Shown: positions 42,896 through 51,838 of the stretch, piece by piece
Position numbering within the stretch: position 1 is the first letter of the stretch
How the letters are laid out: each line of letters opens with the position of its first letter
Assembly: GCF_000426645.1 (NCBI RefSeq)
Contig: NZ_AUFT01000001.1
Span: 558,001 to 622,000, forward strand
Source of the DNA: Nakamurella lactea DSM 19367
GTDB lineage: Bacteria > Actinomycetota > Actinomycetes > Mycobacteriales > Nakamurellaceae
Direction: 5' to 3'
Length of the DNA: 64,000 nucleotides
Program-made: the position numbers and the translations under genes
The notes under the pieces: generated by a model
Seen by the model: only the letters and a program-made list of their open reading frames with translations
Told to the model about the DNA's origin: nothing
Databases searched by the model: none

Positions 42896-43696
42896 ATGGA
42901 TCCGCTGGTGCGCACCGATATCGCCGGCGATGTCGCCACGATCACCCTCGACTCGCCGCGGAACCGCAACGCGTTGTCCCGACAGCTGCGCGCCGAACTG
43001 ACCGCCGCATTGGATCGGGTGACCGACGATCCCGCCGTCCGGGTGGTGGTCCTGACCCACAGCGGACCGGTGTTCTGCGCAGGGATGGACCTCAAGGAGG
43101 CCGCCGACGAGCAGCCGGGAGCCGAGGGCGTCCGCGAGCTGCCGGCCATCCTGCAGCGCATCAGCCGATGTCCGAAGCCGGTGATCGCCAGGGTGGCCGG
43201 GCCGGCCAGGGCCGGTGGCATCGGCATCATGGCCGCCGCGGACATCGTGCTGGCGGTACCGTCCGCGACGTTCGCCTTCTCCGAGGTGCGGATCGGCGTG
43301 ATCCCGGCGGTGATCAGCGTGCCGGTACTGCGTCGGATGGATCCGGTCGCTGCCCGCGAGCTGTTCCTGACCGGCGCGGTGTTCGACGCCCGCCGGGCGG
43401 TCGAGACCGGCTTGGTGAATGCCGTTGCCGAAGTCGATCACCGCGACGGTTCGAGCGAGCCCGACGATGCCACCGCCGTCCTGGACGACCTGGTCGGCCG
43501 GTTCGTCAGCGACCTATTGGCCGGCGGACCGACCGCACTCGCCGGGACAAAAGCGTTGCTGGGCACCGGCAACGACGATTCGGACGAGCTGTATTCCGGT
43601 CTGCTGGAGCTGTCGGCGAGGCAGTTCGCCACCGACGAGGCGAAGGAAGGCGCCCGTTCGTTCGCCGACAAGCGGCCGGCGTCCTGGACGCACTGA
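42896..43696 (+). CDS. enoyl-CoA hydratase/isomerase-family protein (methylglutaconyl-CoA hydratase-like)
   Basis: A 266-residue crotonase. The oxyanion hole residues lie in FCAGMDLKE and ARAGGIGIMAA. The position of the first catalytic Glu of hydratases (Glu144 in rat enzyme) is Gly here, while the second is kept in FAFSEVRIGVIPAVIS (about 127-142). This pattern, and the SEVRIGVIPAVIS motif, are typical of methylglutaconyl/isohexenylglutaconyl-CoA hydratases such as LiuC and AtuE. No other leucine- or terpene-pathway gene is nearby, so the substrate is open. ATG with TTGGAGG upstream. Divergent from tetR. Confidence 0.82.
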   Translation: MDPLVRTDIAGDVATITLDSPRNRNALSRQLRAELTAALDRVTDDPAVRVVVLTHSGPVFCAGMDLKEAADEQPGAEGVRELPAILQRISRCPKPVIARVAGPARAGGIGIMAAADIVLAVPSATFAFSEVRIGVIPAVISVPVLRRMDPVAARELFLTGAVFDARRAVETGLVNAVAEVDHRDGSSEPDDATAVLDDLVGRFVSDLLAGGPTALAGTKALLGTGNDDSDELYSGLLELSARQFATDEAKEGARSFADKRPASWTH

Positions 43697-43710
43697 CCGG
43701 CTGCCGTTCG

Positions 43711-43809
43711 TCAGCCCCAGGTGGCGAAACCCACCGCGATCAGCAGCAGCAGTACCAGGGCGATCGTCATCCAACGCCGGGTGACGGCCGGCAACGGGCG
43801 GCGACTCAC
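43711..43809 (-). CDS. 32-residue single-span membrane peptide
   Basis: VSRRPLPAVTRRWMTIALVL and a further 12 mainly hydrophobic residues: a basic N-terminus followed by one transmembrane helix and a two-residue tail (WG). GTG start overlaps the stop of the 82-residue gene (GTGA), so it is translationally coupled. It is too short for family assignment. Probably an inner-membrane microprotein acting with its neighbour. Confidence 0.6.
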   Translation of the reverse strand: MSRRPLPAVTRRWMTIALVLLLLIAVGFATWG

Positions 43810-44054
43810 CGTCGGCCGCCGGTCGCAGCGTCCACCGGTTCGGTGTCGGTCCGGGCCTGCAGCGCCGCGTCCCGGCGGGTGTGACGGCGTAGCGCCAATT
43901 CGACGATCCGGTCGACCAGCCCGGCCAGCAACCAGCAGATCGGCACCAGCACGACCAGCAGGATCGGGATCTGCACCCAGAACGACTGGCCGGCGAGCCA
44001 GGACTCGACGGCATCGATCACGGCGTTCACGTCCACCACCGTAGTCGTCGACAT
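43806..44054 (-). CDS. 82-residue membrane protein, unknown
   Basis: The protein has one strong transmembrane segment (about 29-50, WVQIPILLVVLVPICWLLAGL) after an acidic amphipathic N-terminus and a basic C-terminal tail (LRRHTRRDAALQARTDTEP). The ATG lies 47 bases from the divergent alcohol dehydrogenase. The following 32-residue membrane peptide is coupled to it. No family recognised; a two-component small membrane complex is possible. Confidence 0.65.
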   Translation of the reverse strand: MSTTTVVDVNAVIDAVESWLAGQSFWVQIPILLVVLVPICWLLAGLVDRIVELALRRHTRRDAALQARTDTEPVDAATGGRR

Positions 44055-44101
44055 CCGGGTCGCCGGTCGAGGACGGCCGGGCCCGTGCCAGGCTGGTCGT
44101 T

Positions 44102-45145
44102 GTGCGCGCCATCGAGTTCAGCAAGCCCACCGGTCCGCTCACCCTGACCCAGCTGCCCTCTCCGCCCTGCCCGGACGACGGAGTGCTGATCCAGGTCCGG
44201 GCCACCGGGGTCTGCCGATCCGATTGGCATGCCTGGCGTGGTCACGAGCCGGTGCCGCTGCCCCACGTCCCCGGGCACGAACTGGCCGGAACGGTGGCCG
44301 TGGTCGGCCGCTCCGTCCGGCGCTTCGCCCCCGGCGACCGGGTGACGGTACCGTTCGTCTGCGGCTGCGGCCGGTGCGAGTTCTGCATCGCCGGCGATGC
44401 CCAGGTCTGCCCACAGCAGACCCAACCGGGTTTCACCCACGACGGCTCGTTCGCCGACCTGGTGGCGATCCACGCCGCCGACTTCAATCTGGTCGCCCTC
44501 CCGGACTCGATCGACTTCATCTCGGCGGCCGGCCTGGGCTGCCGGTTCGCCACTGCCTACCGGGCACTGGCCACCCACGGTCGCCCGGGCGCCGGCGACT
44601 GGGTGACCGTGCACGGCTGCGGCGGCGTCGGGCTGTCCGCGGTGATGATCGCGAAGGCGTTGGGCGCCAAAGTGATTGCCGTCGACATCTCGGTCGTGGC
44701 GCTGGCCAGGGCGTCCGAACTCGGCGCGGACGTCACGCTCGATGCCGGCGGACTGGCCGGGCCGGACGCCGTCGCCGACGAGATCCACCGGATCACCGAC
44801 GGCGGCGCACAGGTATCCGTTGACGCGCTCGGATCGGTGCCGACGGCGACCGCATCAGTGCTGTGCCTGCGCCGACGCGGACGGCACGTCCAGGTCGGCC
44901 TGTTGCTCGGCGAGCATGCCCGGCCAGCCTTGCCGATGGATCGGGTGATCGGCTGGGAGCTGTCGATCCACGGCTCGCATGGCATGCCGGCCCGCGACTA
45001 TCCGGGTCTGCTCGAGTTGATCACCACCGGGCGGCTCGATCCCCGCCGGCTCGTCGGCCGGGTGATCGGCCTCGACGAGGCAGGAGAAGCATTGGCCGGT
45101 ATGGATTCCGGTACCGGGGCCGGGATGACGATCGTCGAGCTGTGA
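44102..45145 (+). CDS. zinc-dependent alcohol dehydrogenase family protein
   Basis: A 347-residue medium-chain dehydrogenase. Catalytic zinc ligands are Cys38 and His59/Glu60 (GHE). The structural zinc loop is CGCGRCEFCIAGDAQVC (Cys89, Cys92, Cys95, Cys103). The coenzyme motif is VHGCGGVGLSAV. The best match by motif is a broad alcohol/aldehyde dehydrogenase type; the substrate cannot be stated. GTG start at 44102; single gene, with a terminator hairpin 31 bases downstream. Confidence 0.88.
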   Translation: MRAIEFSKPTGPLTLTQLPSPPCPDDGVLIQVRATGVCRSDWHAWRGHEPVPLPHVPGHELAGTVAVVGRSVRRFAPGDRVTVPFVCGCGRCEFCIAGDAQVCPQQTQPGFTHDGSFADLVAIHAADFNLVALPDSIDFISAAGLGCRFATAYRALATHGRPGAGDWVTVHGCGGVGLSAVMIAKALGAKVIAVDISVVALARASELGADVTLDAGGLAGPDAVADEIHRITDGGAQVSVDALGSVPTATASVLCLRRRGRHVQVGLLLGEHARPALPMDRVIGWELSIHGSHGMPARDYPGLLELITTGRLDPRRLVGRVIGLDEAGEALAGMDSGTGAGMTIVEL

Positions 45146-45175
45146 CCCGATAGTTCCGGCACCCGTAGTCGAGCA

Positions 45176-45212
45176 GGGACCGGCCGACCGCCGAAGGGCG
45201 TCGACCGGTCCC
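45176..45212. terminator. bidirectional hairpin between convergent genes
   Basis: GGGACCGG at 45176-45183 and CCGGTCCC at 45205-45212 form an 8-bp stem with a further CGAC/GTCG stem inside. It lies between the convergent dehydrogenase and SH3-like gene ends, so it can serve both. Confidence 0.55.
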
Positions 45213-45231
45213 CGACCGCGGTGGTCGCTGG

Positions 45232-45636
45232 TCAGCAATGGTGGGTGGCGCCGTGGTCGTTCAGGTAGTAGTCGCTCACCCAGCCCTGTCGATTGGTGCC
45301 GGCGATCCGGACATGCGTCCAGGAGTAGTAGTTGCCGACCTTCGTCCCGGAGACCCAGCAGTGGTAGTAGAGCTTGGTGCTCTTGCCCGCCCACCAGTTG
45401 GCGTCGCAGCCCGTGTGCGGCCCGCTGCGGACGTTCACCGAGGTGGTCGGATGGCCGGAGCCGGCGTCCTTGTTCGGGTGGCTCACCGAACAGTCAAGAA
45501 CGTTCGGTCCGACGGATCCGGACGGCCCGGCCATGGCCGGGGCGGCCGACGCGGCGCCGGCGCCCGCGGTGACGATGCCTGCCGCAAAGACGAATGCTGT
45601 CAACGTCTTCGCTGCGGAGTTGAAACGGGTACCCAT
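45232..45636 (-). CDS. small secreted SH3-like domain protein
   Basis: A 134-residue exported protein: signal peptide 1-31 (ending ASAAP) and a bacterial SH3-like domain with NVRSGPHTGC, KLYYHCWVSG and WTHVRIAGTNRQGWVSDYYL. Four cysteines in the mature part probably make two disulfides. Such proteins bind cell-wall peptides or act as hydrolase modules. ATG with GGGAGGACAC upstream. Confidence 0.8.
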   Translation of the reverse strand: MGTRFNSAAKTLTAFVFAAGIVTAGAGAASAAPAMAGPSGSVGPNVLDCSVSHPNKDAGSGHPTTSVNVRSGPHTGCDANWWAGKSTKLYYHCWVSGTKVGNYYSWTHVRIAGTNRQGWVSDYYLNDHGATHHC

Positions 45637-45713
45637 GTGTCCTCCCGGACAAGTCGTGGCTTCTGACGGTCGCGGATCGACCGCCCGCCGAATGTCTACC
45701 GATGGTCGGCGGC

Positions 45714-46751
45714 TCAGCACGACACCTTTGCCCACTGGGGAAAACACTCGCGATCGGTGACGTCGATGTCCCGGAGCAACGCCCTGCCGAGGCCGGTCAG
45801 CCGATGCACCACCGCCGAACCGTCGCGCGAGCTGGCAACCAGACCGGCATCGCGCAACACCGTCATCTGCTTACTGGCGGCGCTCACCGACGACCCGACG
45901 AACCGTGCGATTCCACTGGTGGTCCTTGGCCGCACCAGCGCCTGCAAGCTCTGCGCCCGTGTTCGGCCGAAGAGCGCGACCAACTTCGGTGGCGGGTCCG
46001 CCGGGAAATCGGCCGCCGGCGCCGCGGGCGTTGGTGCGGCGGGATAGACCAGGATCGGCGGCAGCTCGGGATCGATCAACGTCACCGGTCGCCCCCAGCA
46101 GAAGTACGACGGCAGCAGGGTGATGCCCCGACCACCCAGTCGGATGGTGCGCTGCACGGGATAGGCGATGGTCAGGACCTCCCCGTCCCAACTGATGATC
46201 CCGGGCAGATTCGCCAGCAGGTGTCCGACTCCCAGATCGCCGACCTGTTGTCGGCGGACCGCGCGGTCGGCCGCCACCGCCTCATCGGTCCACTCCCGGA
46301 ACGGCCCGATCAGCCAGTCGTGGACCCGCCGGACGGCCGCCACCAGGTCACCGCGCCGGCCGCGATCGCCGTCGGCGAGCTGTTTCACCCACTGCGGCGC
46401 CGGCCGCGATCGGTACACCGACTCCAGATCCGCCGACAGCCGGGGCCGGCCGACGGCGGCGATGGCCCCGCAGCCGGCATCCAACTCGGTGACGGACGGC
46501 GCCGGCGTCAAGGTGTCCGGGAAACTCCCGGTCGGTGGGATCAACTCGCCCAACATCGCCAGGCTGCGGCCGAGATCCTGGCTAGGCCGGCCACGCTGCC
46601 GGATCGCCTCCCGCCACGGCCGGAACTGCGGCGCGACCTGTCGCGCCCGCGCCCGGTTCAGCCCGAGCACGAGTTCCCACATCGGGTCGGCACCCGGTGC
46701 CACCCGCACCCGCTCCAGATCCTCCCGGTCGAAAATGAGTCGAAGTGTCAT
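45714..46751 (-). CDS. ArsR/winged-helix-type regulator with DUF5937-like N-terminus
   Basis: The 345-residue protein starts MTLRLIFDREDLERVRVAPG, the typical opening of the family, and ends with an ArsR-like helix-turn-helix (about 260-330: RTTSGIARFVGSSVSAASKQMTVLRDAGLV). The central region (about 60-250) may be a ligand-binding domain. The effector is unknown. ATG with AAGGAGGGGCGC upstream. It is divergent from the mycothiol-type enzyme gene, which may be its target. Confidence 0.8.
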   Translation of the reverse strand: MTLRLIFDREDLERVRVAPGADPMWELVLGLNRARARQVAPQFRPWREAIRQRGRPSQDLGRSLAMLGELIPPTGSFPDTLTPAPSVTELDAGCGAIAAVGRPRLSADLESVYRSRPAPQWVKQLADGDRGRRGDLVAAVRRVHDWLIGPFREWTDEAVAADRAVRRQQVGDLGVGHLLANLPGIISWDGEVLTIAYPVQRTIRLGGRGITLLPSYFCWGRPVTLIDPELPPILVYPAAPTPAAPAADFPADPPPKLVALFGRTRAQSLQALVRPRTTSGIARFVGSSVSAASKQMTVLRDAGLVASSRDGSAVVHRLTGLGRALLRDIDVTDRECFPQWAKVSC

Positions 46752-46976
46752 GCGCCCCTCCTTGTTCGACGTAGGAAAGAGTGCAGTTCGCGAAGGATTG
46801 ATGTCGCTACGTACGCCGCTTCCACCCGTTTGCCGAGCAGTCGCGCTGGATCGGCCGTATCGCCGGCCTAAATTCGGGTGATCCGTCCTCGTAAGGAGCA
46901 ACGACCGCGCTGCGGCGGGAGAAGGACACACGCACCCGGCCGGCCCGGCGCCTCGTCCGGACGGCAGGATGTTCTG

Positions 46977-47495
46977 ATGACCGAGATCGACGCAGCCCGA
47001 GCCATTCTCCGCGACGCCTTCGACCGGGTCGCCGAACAGGTATCGGCGGTGACCGACGGCCTGTCCACCGACGACGCGAAATGGCGTCCCGATCCCGGCG
47101 CCAATTCCATCGCCTGGCTGATCTGGCACCTGACGAGGGTGCAGGACGACCATCTCGCCGATCTGGCCGGCACCGATCAACTGTGGACGAACGACGGCTG
47201 GCACACCAGATTCAGCCTGCCATTCGATGCCGCTGAGACCGGCTACGGCCAGAGCAGCGATCAGGTCGGTCAGGTGGTGGTCGATCCGGCCGACCTCGCG
47301 GGCTATCAGCAGGCGGTGCACCGGGCCACGCTGGAGTACCTGGACACGCTCACCGAGGCCGAACTGGAGCGGGTCGTGGACACCCGGTGGGATCCACCGG
47401 TCACCGCGTCGGTGCGGTTGGTCAGCATCGTCAACGACTGCACGGAGCACGTCGGGCAGGCGGCCTATGTCAAGGGGATGCTCGGCCGCCGGTGA
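46977..47495 (+). CDS. mycothiol transferase-like DinB-fold protein (DUF664)
   Basis: A 172-residue four-helix protein with GANSIAWLIWHLTRVQDDHLADLAG (His metal ligand) and NDCTEHVGQAAYVKGML with two late histidines of the DinB metal site. Similar to mycothiol S-transferase-type proteins. ATG at 46977 with AGGA upstream. It is the third DinB-type protein in the window. Divergent from the winged-helix regulator and convergent with the lipoprotein gene. Confidence 0.82.
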   Translation: MTEIDAARAILRDAFDRVAEQVSAVTDGLSTDDAKWRPDPGANSIAWLIWHLTRVQDDHLADLAGTDQLWTNDGWHTRFSLPFDAAETGYGQSSDQVGQVVVDPADLAGYQQAVHRATLEYLDTLTEAELERVVDTRWDPPVTASVRLVSIVNDCTEHVGQAAYVKGMLGRR

Positions 47496-47502
47496 TCAGT
47501 TG

Positions 47503-47536
47503 GCGCTGTTGTTCAGTAGGCACTGTTGTTCAGTAG
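47503..47536. repeat. 17-bp tandem duplication between convergent genes
   Basis: GCGCTGTTGTTCAGTAG at 47503-47519 and GCACTGTTGTTCAGTAG at 47520-47536 differ by one base. The second copy includes the lipoprotein gene's stop codon, so the duplication involves its 3' end. Confidence 0.7.
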
Positions 47537-48987
47537 GCGCTGTGCGCTGTGACCACCAGGTTGTCGCGCCCGGTGATGGTCAGGAACGCGCCGTCCCTGG
47601 CCACGGTCAGCGGACCGCTGAGGATGTAGCGCAGGGCATCGGCCAGCGCCGAGCGGTTCGGCGGGCACTGCAGGAGCCAGGTGCCGTCGTAGGCGCCGGC
47701 GGTGAGGTTCGGGAAGGTTCCCGTGGTGTCGGACCACAGTTGCCCGCAGCCGACGTCGAAGACCAGGGCTCCGTGCTCGATGGTCAGCCTCGGTGGCTGA
47801 TCCCAGAATTCTCCCTTTTCCAACGCGGGAAGTGGTTGCACGCCACGGGGTGTGACTATCTCGTCGATGGTGGCCATCAGCAGCTCCGGCGGGGAATCAC
47901 CGGACGCAGCCGGGGATTCGGTCGGACCGGCGCCAGGTTCCTGGGAGCGCTGCGGCGTCGCGTCGGCCGGCTTCTCGGTGAGCACCATGGTCTGACCGTT
48001 CGCGGTGAGCCGCAACGTGGAGCCGGACAGTTGGAACTGCGCCGAGCCGCCGGTGAAGCCGAGTAGCCAGCTCTCCTGCTCTCCCCTGGCGTCCACGCAA
48101 CCCATCGCCGTCCACGCCCCGGGGGTGAAGGTGACGGTGGACCCGTCCACCGAGTATCCGGCGCCGCCACCATTGCACCCGGCGGACAGCCCGACCTGGT
48201 CGGTGCCGAACGTCATCCTGATCCCGGGCTTCGCGATGGTCCGGCCGGTGATTTTGGTCGCGACGAAGTCGCGACCGGCCAACGGGTTCGCCAGCTTCTC
48301 CCGGATGGTCTGGCCGGTCGGCGGCGCCAGGAACGACAGGTCGACAGTGGTCGGCACGGCTGGCGGCTCGGGCTTCGTGCCGGAAAAGATGAGCACGTGC
48401 TTGTTCGCCCCTTCGTCGACCGAGATACGCAGTTCGTCGTCGCCCACGACAGCGGCCCGGACCTTTCCGGGCGCAAACGTGCCGATTCGCGCGCCGCAGA
48501 TGTTGTTGGCCTCCGGGACCTGCGCCGCACCCTCGCCGAACACCACCACACCGTCGGTGACGGTCGCCGGCAGCGTCAGGGTCGGGCACGGCAGCGGCCC
48601 GCTGCCGAGCTGATGCTCCGTGGTGCCGTTGACGGTGAGAGTCTCGTTGGTGAACCTGATCCAGGCATCCGGATCGGCCGGCAGGCGCATCGGCAGGTCG
48701 TTGTTGATTCGTTCCGTGTAGTACCAGGTGGTGCCGAGAACCGGTCGGCTCAGACTGGAGAACGATTCGGACGAACTGGTGGCCGGCGAACTGACCGACG
48801 AAGAACCCGGTGACGAAGGCCCGGCGGACGAGGAAGCCGGCGAGTCGGGTGAGCTCTGCCCGACGGGGCCATCGGTCGGACGTGATGACCCGCCCTCGCC
48901 CGGGGGCTCCGGCGCCACCGCACATCCGGCCAGCAGGATCGCCGTCAGCAGCACTCCCGCACCGATCCGACCGCAACGACGACCCAT
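47530..48987 (-). CDS. META-domain lipoprotein
   Basis: A 485-residue exported lipoprotein. Signal sequence with lipobox ILLAGC (Cys at about 22); a Ser/Pro/Gly-rich linker (about 25-85); then domains with the META (HslJ-like) pattern RMTFGTDQVGLSAGCNGGGAG (about 270-290), WTAMGC and FLAG-like LLGFTGGSAQFQ. The last 100 residues form another META-like module (LVFDVGCGQLW). HslJ/META domains are linked to envelope stress. ATG at 48987 chosen as the start; the longer frame upstream begins inside the non-coding region. Confidence 0.82.
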   Translation of the reverse strand: MGRRCGRIGAGVLLTAILLAGCAVAPEPPGEGGSSRPTDGPVGQSSPDSPASSSAGPSSPGSSSVSSPATSSSESFSSLSRPVLGTTWYYTERINNDLPMRLPADPDAWIRFTNETLTVNGTTEHQLGSGPLPCPTLTLPATVTDGVVVFGEGAAQVPEANNICGARIGTFAPGKVRAAVVGDDELRISVDEGANKHVLIFSGTKPEPPAVPTTVDLSFLAPPTGQTIREKLANPLAGRDFVATKITGRTIAKPGIRMTFGTDQVGLSAGCNGGGAGYSVDGSTVTFTPGAWTAMGCVDARGEQESWLLGFTGGSAQFQLSGSTLRLTANGQTMVLTEKPADATPQRSQEPGAGPTESPAASGDSPPELLMATIDEIVTPRGVQPLPALEKGEFWDQPPRLTIEHGALVFDVGCGQLWSDTTGTFPNLTAGAYDGTWLLQCPPNRSALADALRYILSGPLTVARDGAFLTITGRDNLVVTAHSAY

Positions 48988-49081
48988 CGCTTTCCCTTCG
49001 CCGCACGCAGGGGTAGGGCCGGAACAGCCCGTCAGCACCTGGACGGTACCGACCCGGCCGCCGGTTGCACGACTGCTGCGG

Positions 49082-50980
49082 CTACTTCTTCCCCGGGTCC
49101 TTGCCGCCGGTATCGGTGGACAGTGCGGCGATGAAGGCCTCCTGGGGCACCTCGACCCTGCCGACCATCTTCATCCGCTTCTTGCCCTCTTTCTGCTTCT
49201 CCAGCAGCTTGCGCTTACGGGTGATGTCGCCGCCGTAACACTTGGCCAGCACGTCCTTGCGCATCGCCCGGATGTTCTCGCGAGCGATCACCCGGGAGCC
49301 GACGGCCGCCTGGATCGGCACCTCGAACTGCTGCCGCGGGATCAGCTCACGCAGCTTTCCCGTCATCGAAACGCCGTAGGCGTAGGCGGAATCGCGGTGC
49401 ACGATCGCCGAGAAGGCATCGACGGGCTCGCCCTGCAACAGGATGTCGACCTTCACCAGGTCGGCCACCTGCGTGCCCGACTCCTCGTAGTCGAGCGAGG
49501 CGTAACCGCGGGTGCGGGACTTGAGCGAATCGAAGAAGTCGAAGATGATCTCGGCCAACGGCATGGTGTATCGCAACTCGACCCTGGACTCCGACAGGTA
49601 GTCCATCCCGCCGAGCTGGCCACGACGGTTCTGGCAGAGTTCCATGATCGCGCCGATGTACTCGCTGGGGCTGATGATCGTCACCTTGACCACCGGCTCG
49701 CGCACCTCGGCGATCTTGCCGGCCGGCCAGTCGCTCGGGTTGGTCACCACCAGTTCGCTTCGATCCTCCATCGTCACCGTGTAGACCACCGTCGGCGCCG
49801 TCGAGATCAGCTCGAGATCGAACTCCCTTTCCAGGCGATCACGGGTGATCTCCAGATGCAGCAGCCCGAGATAGCCGCAGCGGTAACCGAAGCCGAGCGC
49901 GGTGGAATTCTCTGGCTCGTAGGTCAGGGCCGCGTCGTTGAGCCGCAGTTTGTCCAGCGCGTCGCGCAGCAGTGGGTAGTCGCTGCCGTCGATCGGGAAG
50001 AGGCCGGAATAGACCATCGGCCGCGGATCGGAGTAGCCGCCGAGGGATTCGGCCGCCGGTTTGACGGCCGAGGTGATGGTGTCGCCGACCTTGGACTGTC
50101 GGACGTCCTTCACCCCGGTGATCAGATAGCCGACCTCACCGACGCCCAATCCCTTGGTCGGCACCGGTTCCGGCGAGATCACCCCGACCTCGAGCAGCTC
50201 GTGGGTTGCCCTGGTGGACATCATCTGGATGCGTTCGCGCGGCACGATCTTGCCGTCCACCACCCGGATGTAGGTGATCACCCCCCGGTAGATGTCGTAG
50301 ACCGAGTCGAAGATCATCGCCCTGGCCGGGGCGTCGGGGTCACCGACCGGCGGCGGTACGTCCCGCACCACCCGGTCCAGCAGCGCGCCGACGCCTTCGC
50401 CGGTCTTGCCGGAGACCCGCAGCACGTCGTCCGGGTCGGTACCCAGGATGTGCGCGATCTCGGCGGCGTAGCGCTCCGGCTGGGCCGCCGGCAGGTCGAT
50501 CTTGTTGAGAACCGGGATGATGGTCAGGTCGTTCTCCATCGCCAGGTACAGGTTGGCCAGGGTCTGCGCCTCGATACCCTGGGCGGCATCGACCAGCAGC
50601 ACGGCACCCTCGCAGGCGGCCAGCGACCGGGACACCTCGTAGGTGAAGTCGACGTGGCCAGGGGTGTCGATCAGGTGCAGCACGTACTCACCCTCGGCCG
50701 CGACGGTTGCTGCATCGGCCGTGGCCGGATCGGCCCGCACCGTCCAGGGAAGCCGGATGCTCTGGCTCTTGATGGTGATGCCACGTTCGCGCTCGATGTC
50801 CATCCGGTCCAGGTACTGGGCCCGCATCGCCCGCCCGTCGACCACCCCGGTGAGCTGCAGCATCCGATCGGCCAGCGTCGACTTGCCATGGTCGATGTGC
50901 GCGATGATGCAGAAGTTCCGGATCTGCTCGGGCGGCGTGAAGGTCGTCCGGTGAGCGATCGAGGGGGCGGGCTGATTCAC
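49082..50980 (-). CDS. lepA: translation elongation factor 4 (LepA)
   Basis: A 632-residue GTPase with G1 [10 protein letters not shown]3 DTPGHVDF, G4 NKID, followed by domain II, domain III and the LepA-specific C-terminal domain ([17 protein letters not shown]). It promotes ribosome function under stress and in initiation. The GTG at 50980 ([12 protein letters not shown]) is the best start although its ribosome-binding site is weak; frame extends further upstream over the divergent HdeD-like promoter. It is separated by 158 bases from that gene. Confidence 0.95.
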   Translation of the reverse strand: MNQPAPSIAHRTTFTPPEQIRNFCIIAHIDHGKSTLADRMLQLTGVVDGRAMRAQYLDRMDIERERGITIKSQSIRLPWTVRADPATADAATVAAEGEYVLHLIDTPGHVDFTYEVSRSLAACEGAVLLVDAAQGIEAQTLANLYLAMENDLTIIPVLNKIDLPAAQPERYAAEIAHILGTDPDDVLRVSGKTGEGVGALLDRVVRDVPPPVGDPDAPARAMIFDSVYDIYRGVITYIRVVDGKIVPRERIQMMSTRATHELLEVGVISPEPVPTKGLGVGEVGYLITGVKDVRQSKVGDTITSAVKPAAESLGGYSDPRPMVYSGLFPIDGSDYPLLRDALDKLRLNDAALTYEPENSTALGFGYRCGYLGLLHLEITRDRLEREFDLELISTAPTVVYTVTMEDRSELVVTNPSDWPAGKIAEVREPVVKVTIISPSEYIGAIMELCQNRRGQLGGMDYLSESRVELRYTMPLAEIIFDFFDSLKSRTRGYASLDYEESGTQVADLVKVDILLQGEPVDAFSAIVHRDSAYAYGVSMTGKLRELIPRQQFEVPIQAAVGSRVIARENIRAMRKDVLAKCYGGDITRKRKLLEKQKEGKKRMKMVGRVEVPQEAFIAALSTDTGGKDPGKK

Positions 50981-51126
50981 GGTGTGGACGCGGTCTCTCC
51001 TGGTCGGGACTGGCCGGCGGGGCGCCGGTGGTCTCCAGTTTCCCACGACCTGTCCGCACGGGAAGCCATCGGTGAATTTGGCACTCTCACGGCCGTGTCG
51101 GTGCGATTCCGACCGTTTTGACTGCT

Positions 51127-51132
51127 TAGATT
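51127..51132 (+). promoter_or_regulatory. -10 box of the HdeD-like gene, leaderless candidate
   Basis: TAGATT lies 6 bases before the ATG at 51139, a spacing that would start transcription at the start codon itself. No good -35 box was found. Confidence 0.4.
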
Positions 51133-51138
51133 CACGGT

Positions 51139-51702
51139 ATGACACAAATCTCGATCCAGCGGCGCCGCACCGTGTGGGACGTCGTGCTGGGCATCCTGCT
51201 CTTCATCGGCGGACTCGTGGTGCTGGGCGACGTGGTGGTCGCGACCGCAGTGAGCGTCCTGTTCATCGGATGGGTCGCGGTGATCACCGGCGTCATCGGC
51301 GTCATCGGGTCCCTGTTCAAGATCGGCAAGGGCGGTGGCTTCTGGTCCGCCCTGATCGGCGGCGCGCTGGTCGGCGTGCTCGGCGTGCTCATCCTGCGGT
51401 TCCCGTTGGCCAGTGCCGGCGCGATCACCCTGATAGCCGGCATGGTCTTCCTGGTCAGCGGGGTTGTCCGACTGATTGCGGGCTTCGAGCGCACGCCGGC
51501 CCGGTGGGCACTGCTCATCAGCGGCGTGGCCAGCATCATCCTTGGCCTGATCGTGGTGTTCAACCCGCTGCAAGCGACCCTCACCCTGCTGGGCGTCCTG
51601 CTCGGGATTCAGCTGCTGATCGACGGGCTCACCATGCTCATGTTCGGCCGGGTGCGGGTCGAGACCAGCACGCAGCCCGCCGCCTCCGACTCGGCCGTCT
51701 GA
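51139..51702 (+). CDS. HdeD/DUF308-family membrane protein
   Basis: A 187-residue protein with six transmembrane helices in three hairpins (about 14-34, 38-60, 68-87, 92-112, 122-140, 147-168), the HdeD/DUF308 layout associated with acid resistance in enterobacteria. Cytoplasmic C-terminus. Function in actinobacteria is not established. Possibly leaderless. A strong terminator follows 15 bases downstream. Confidence 0.85.
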   Translation: MTQISIQRRRTVWDVVLGILLFIGGLVVLGDVVVATAVSVLFIGWVAVITGVIGVIGSLFKIGKGGGFWSALIGGALVGVLGVLILRFPLASAGAITLIAGMVFLVSGVVRLIAGFERTPARWALLISGVASIILGLIVVFNPLQATLTLLGVLLGIQLLIDGLTMLMFGRVRVETSTQPAASDSAV

Positions 51703-51716
51703 CTCCCTGACTCAGC

Positions 51717-51756
51717 CCGGGCTGACGCCGGCCGCTCGACGGCGGCGTCAGCCCGG
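51717..51756 (+). terminator. 14-bp hairpin terminator
   Basis: CCGGGCTGACGCCG at 51717-51730 and its complement at 51743-51756 have a 12-base loop. It ends the HdeD-like gene and, from the other strand, may stop transcription of the subtilase gene, whose stop is 83 bases further on. Confidence 0.7.
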
Positions 51757-51838
51757 AGCCCAGAGTCGATCGGCGTCCCCGGCGGCGAGCCGACCGCGGT
51801 AGACGTCGATCTTGTGATCGATGTCCCTGGTAGCCCGG

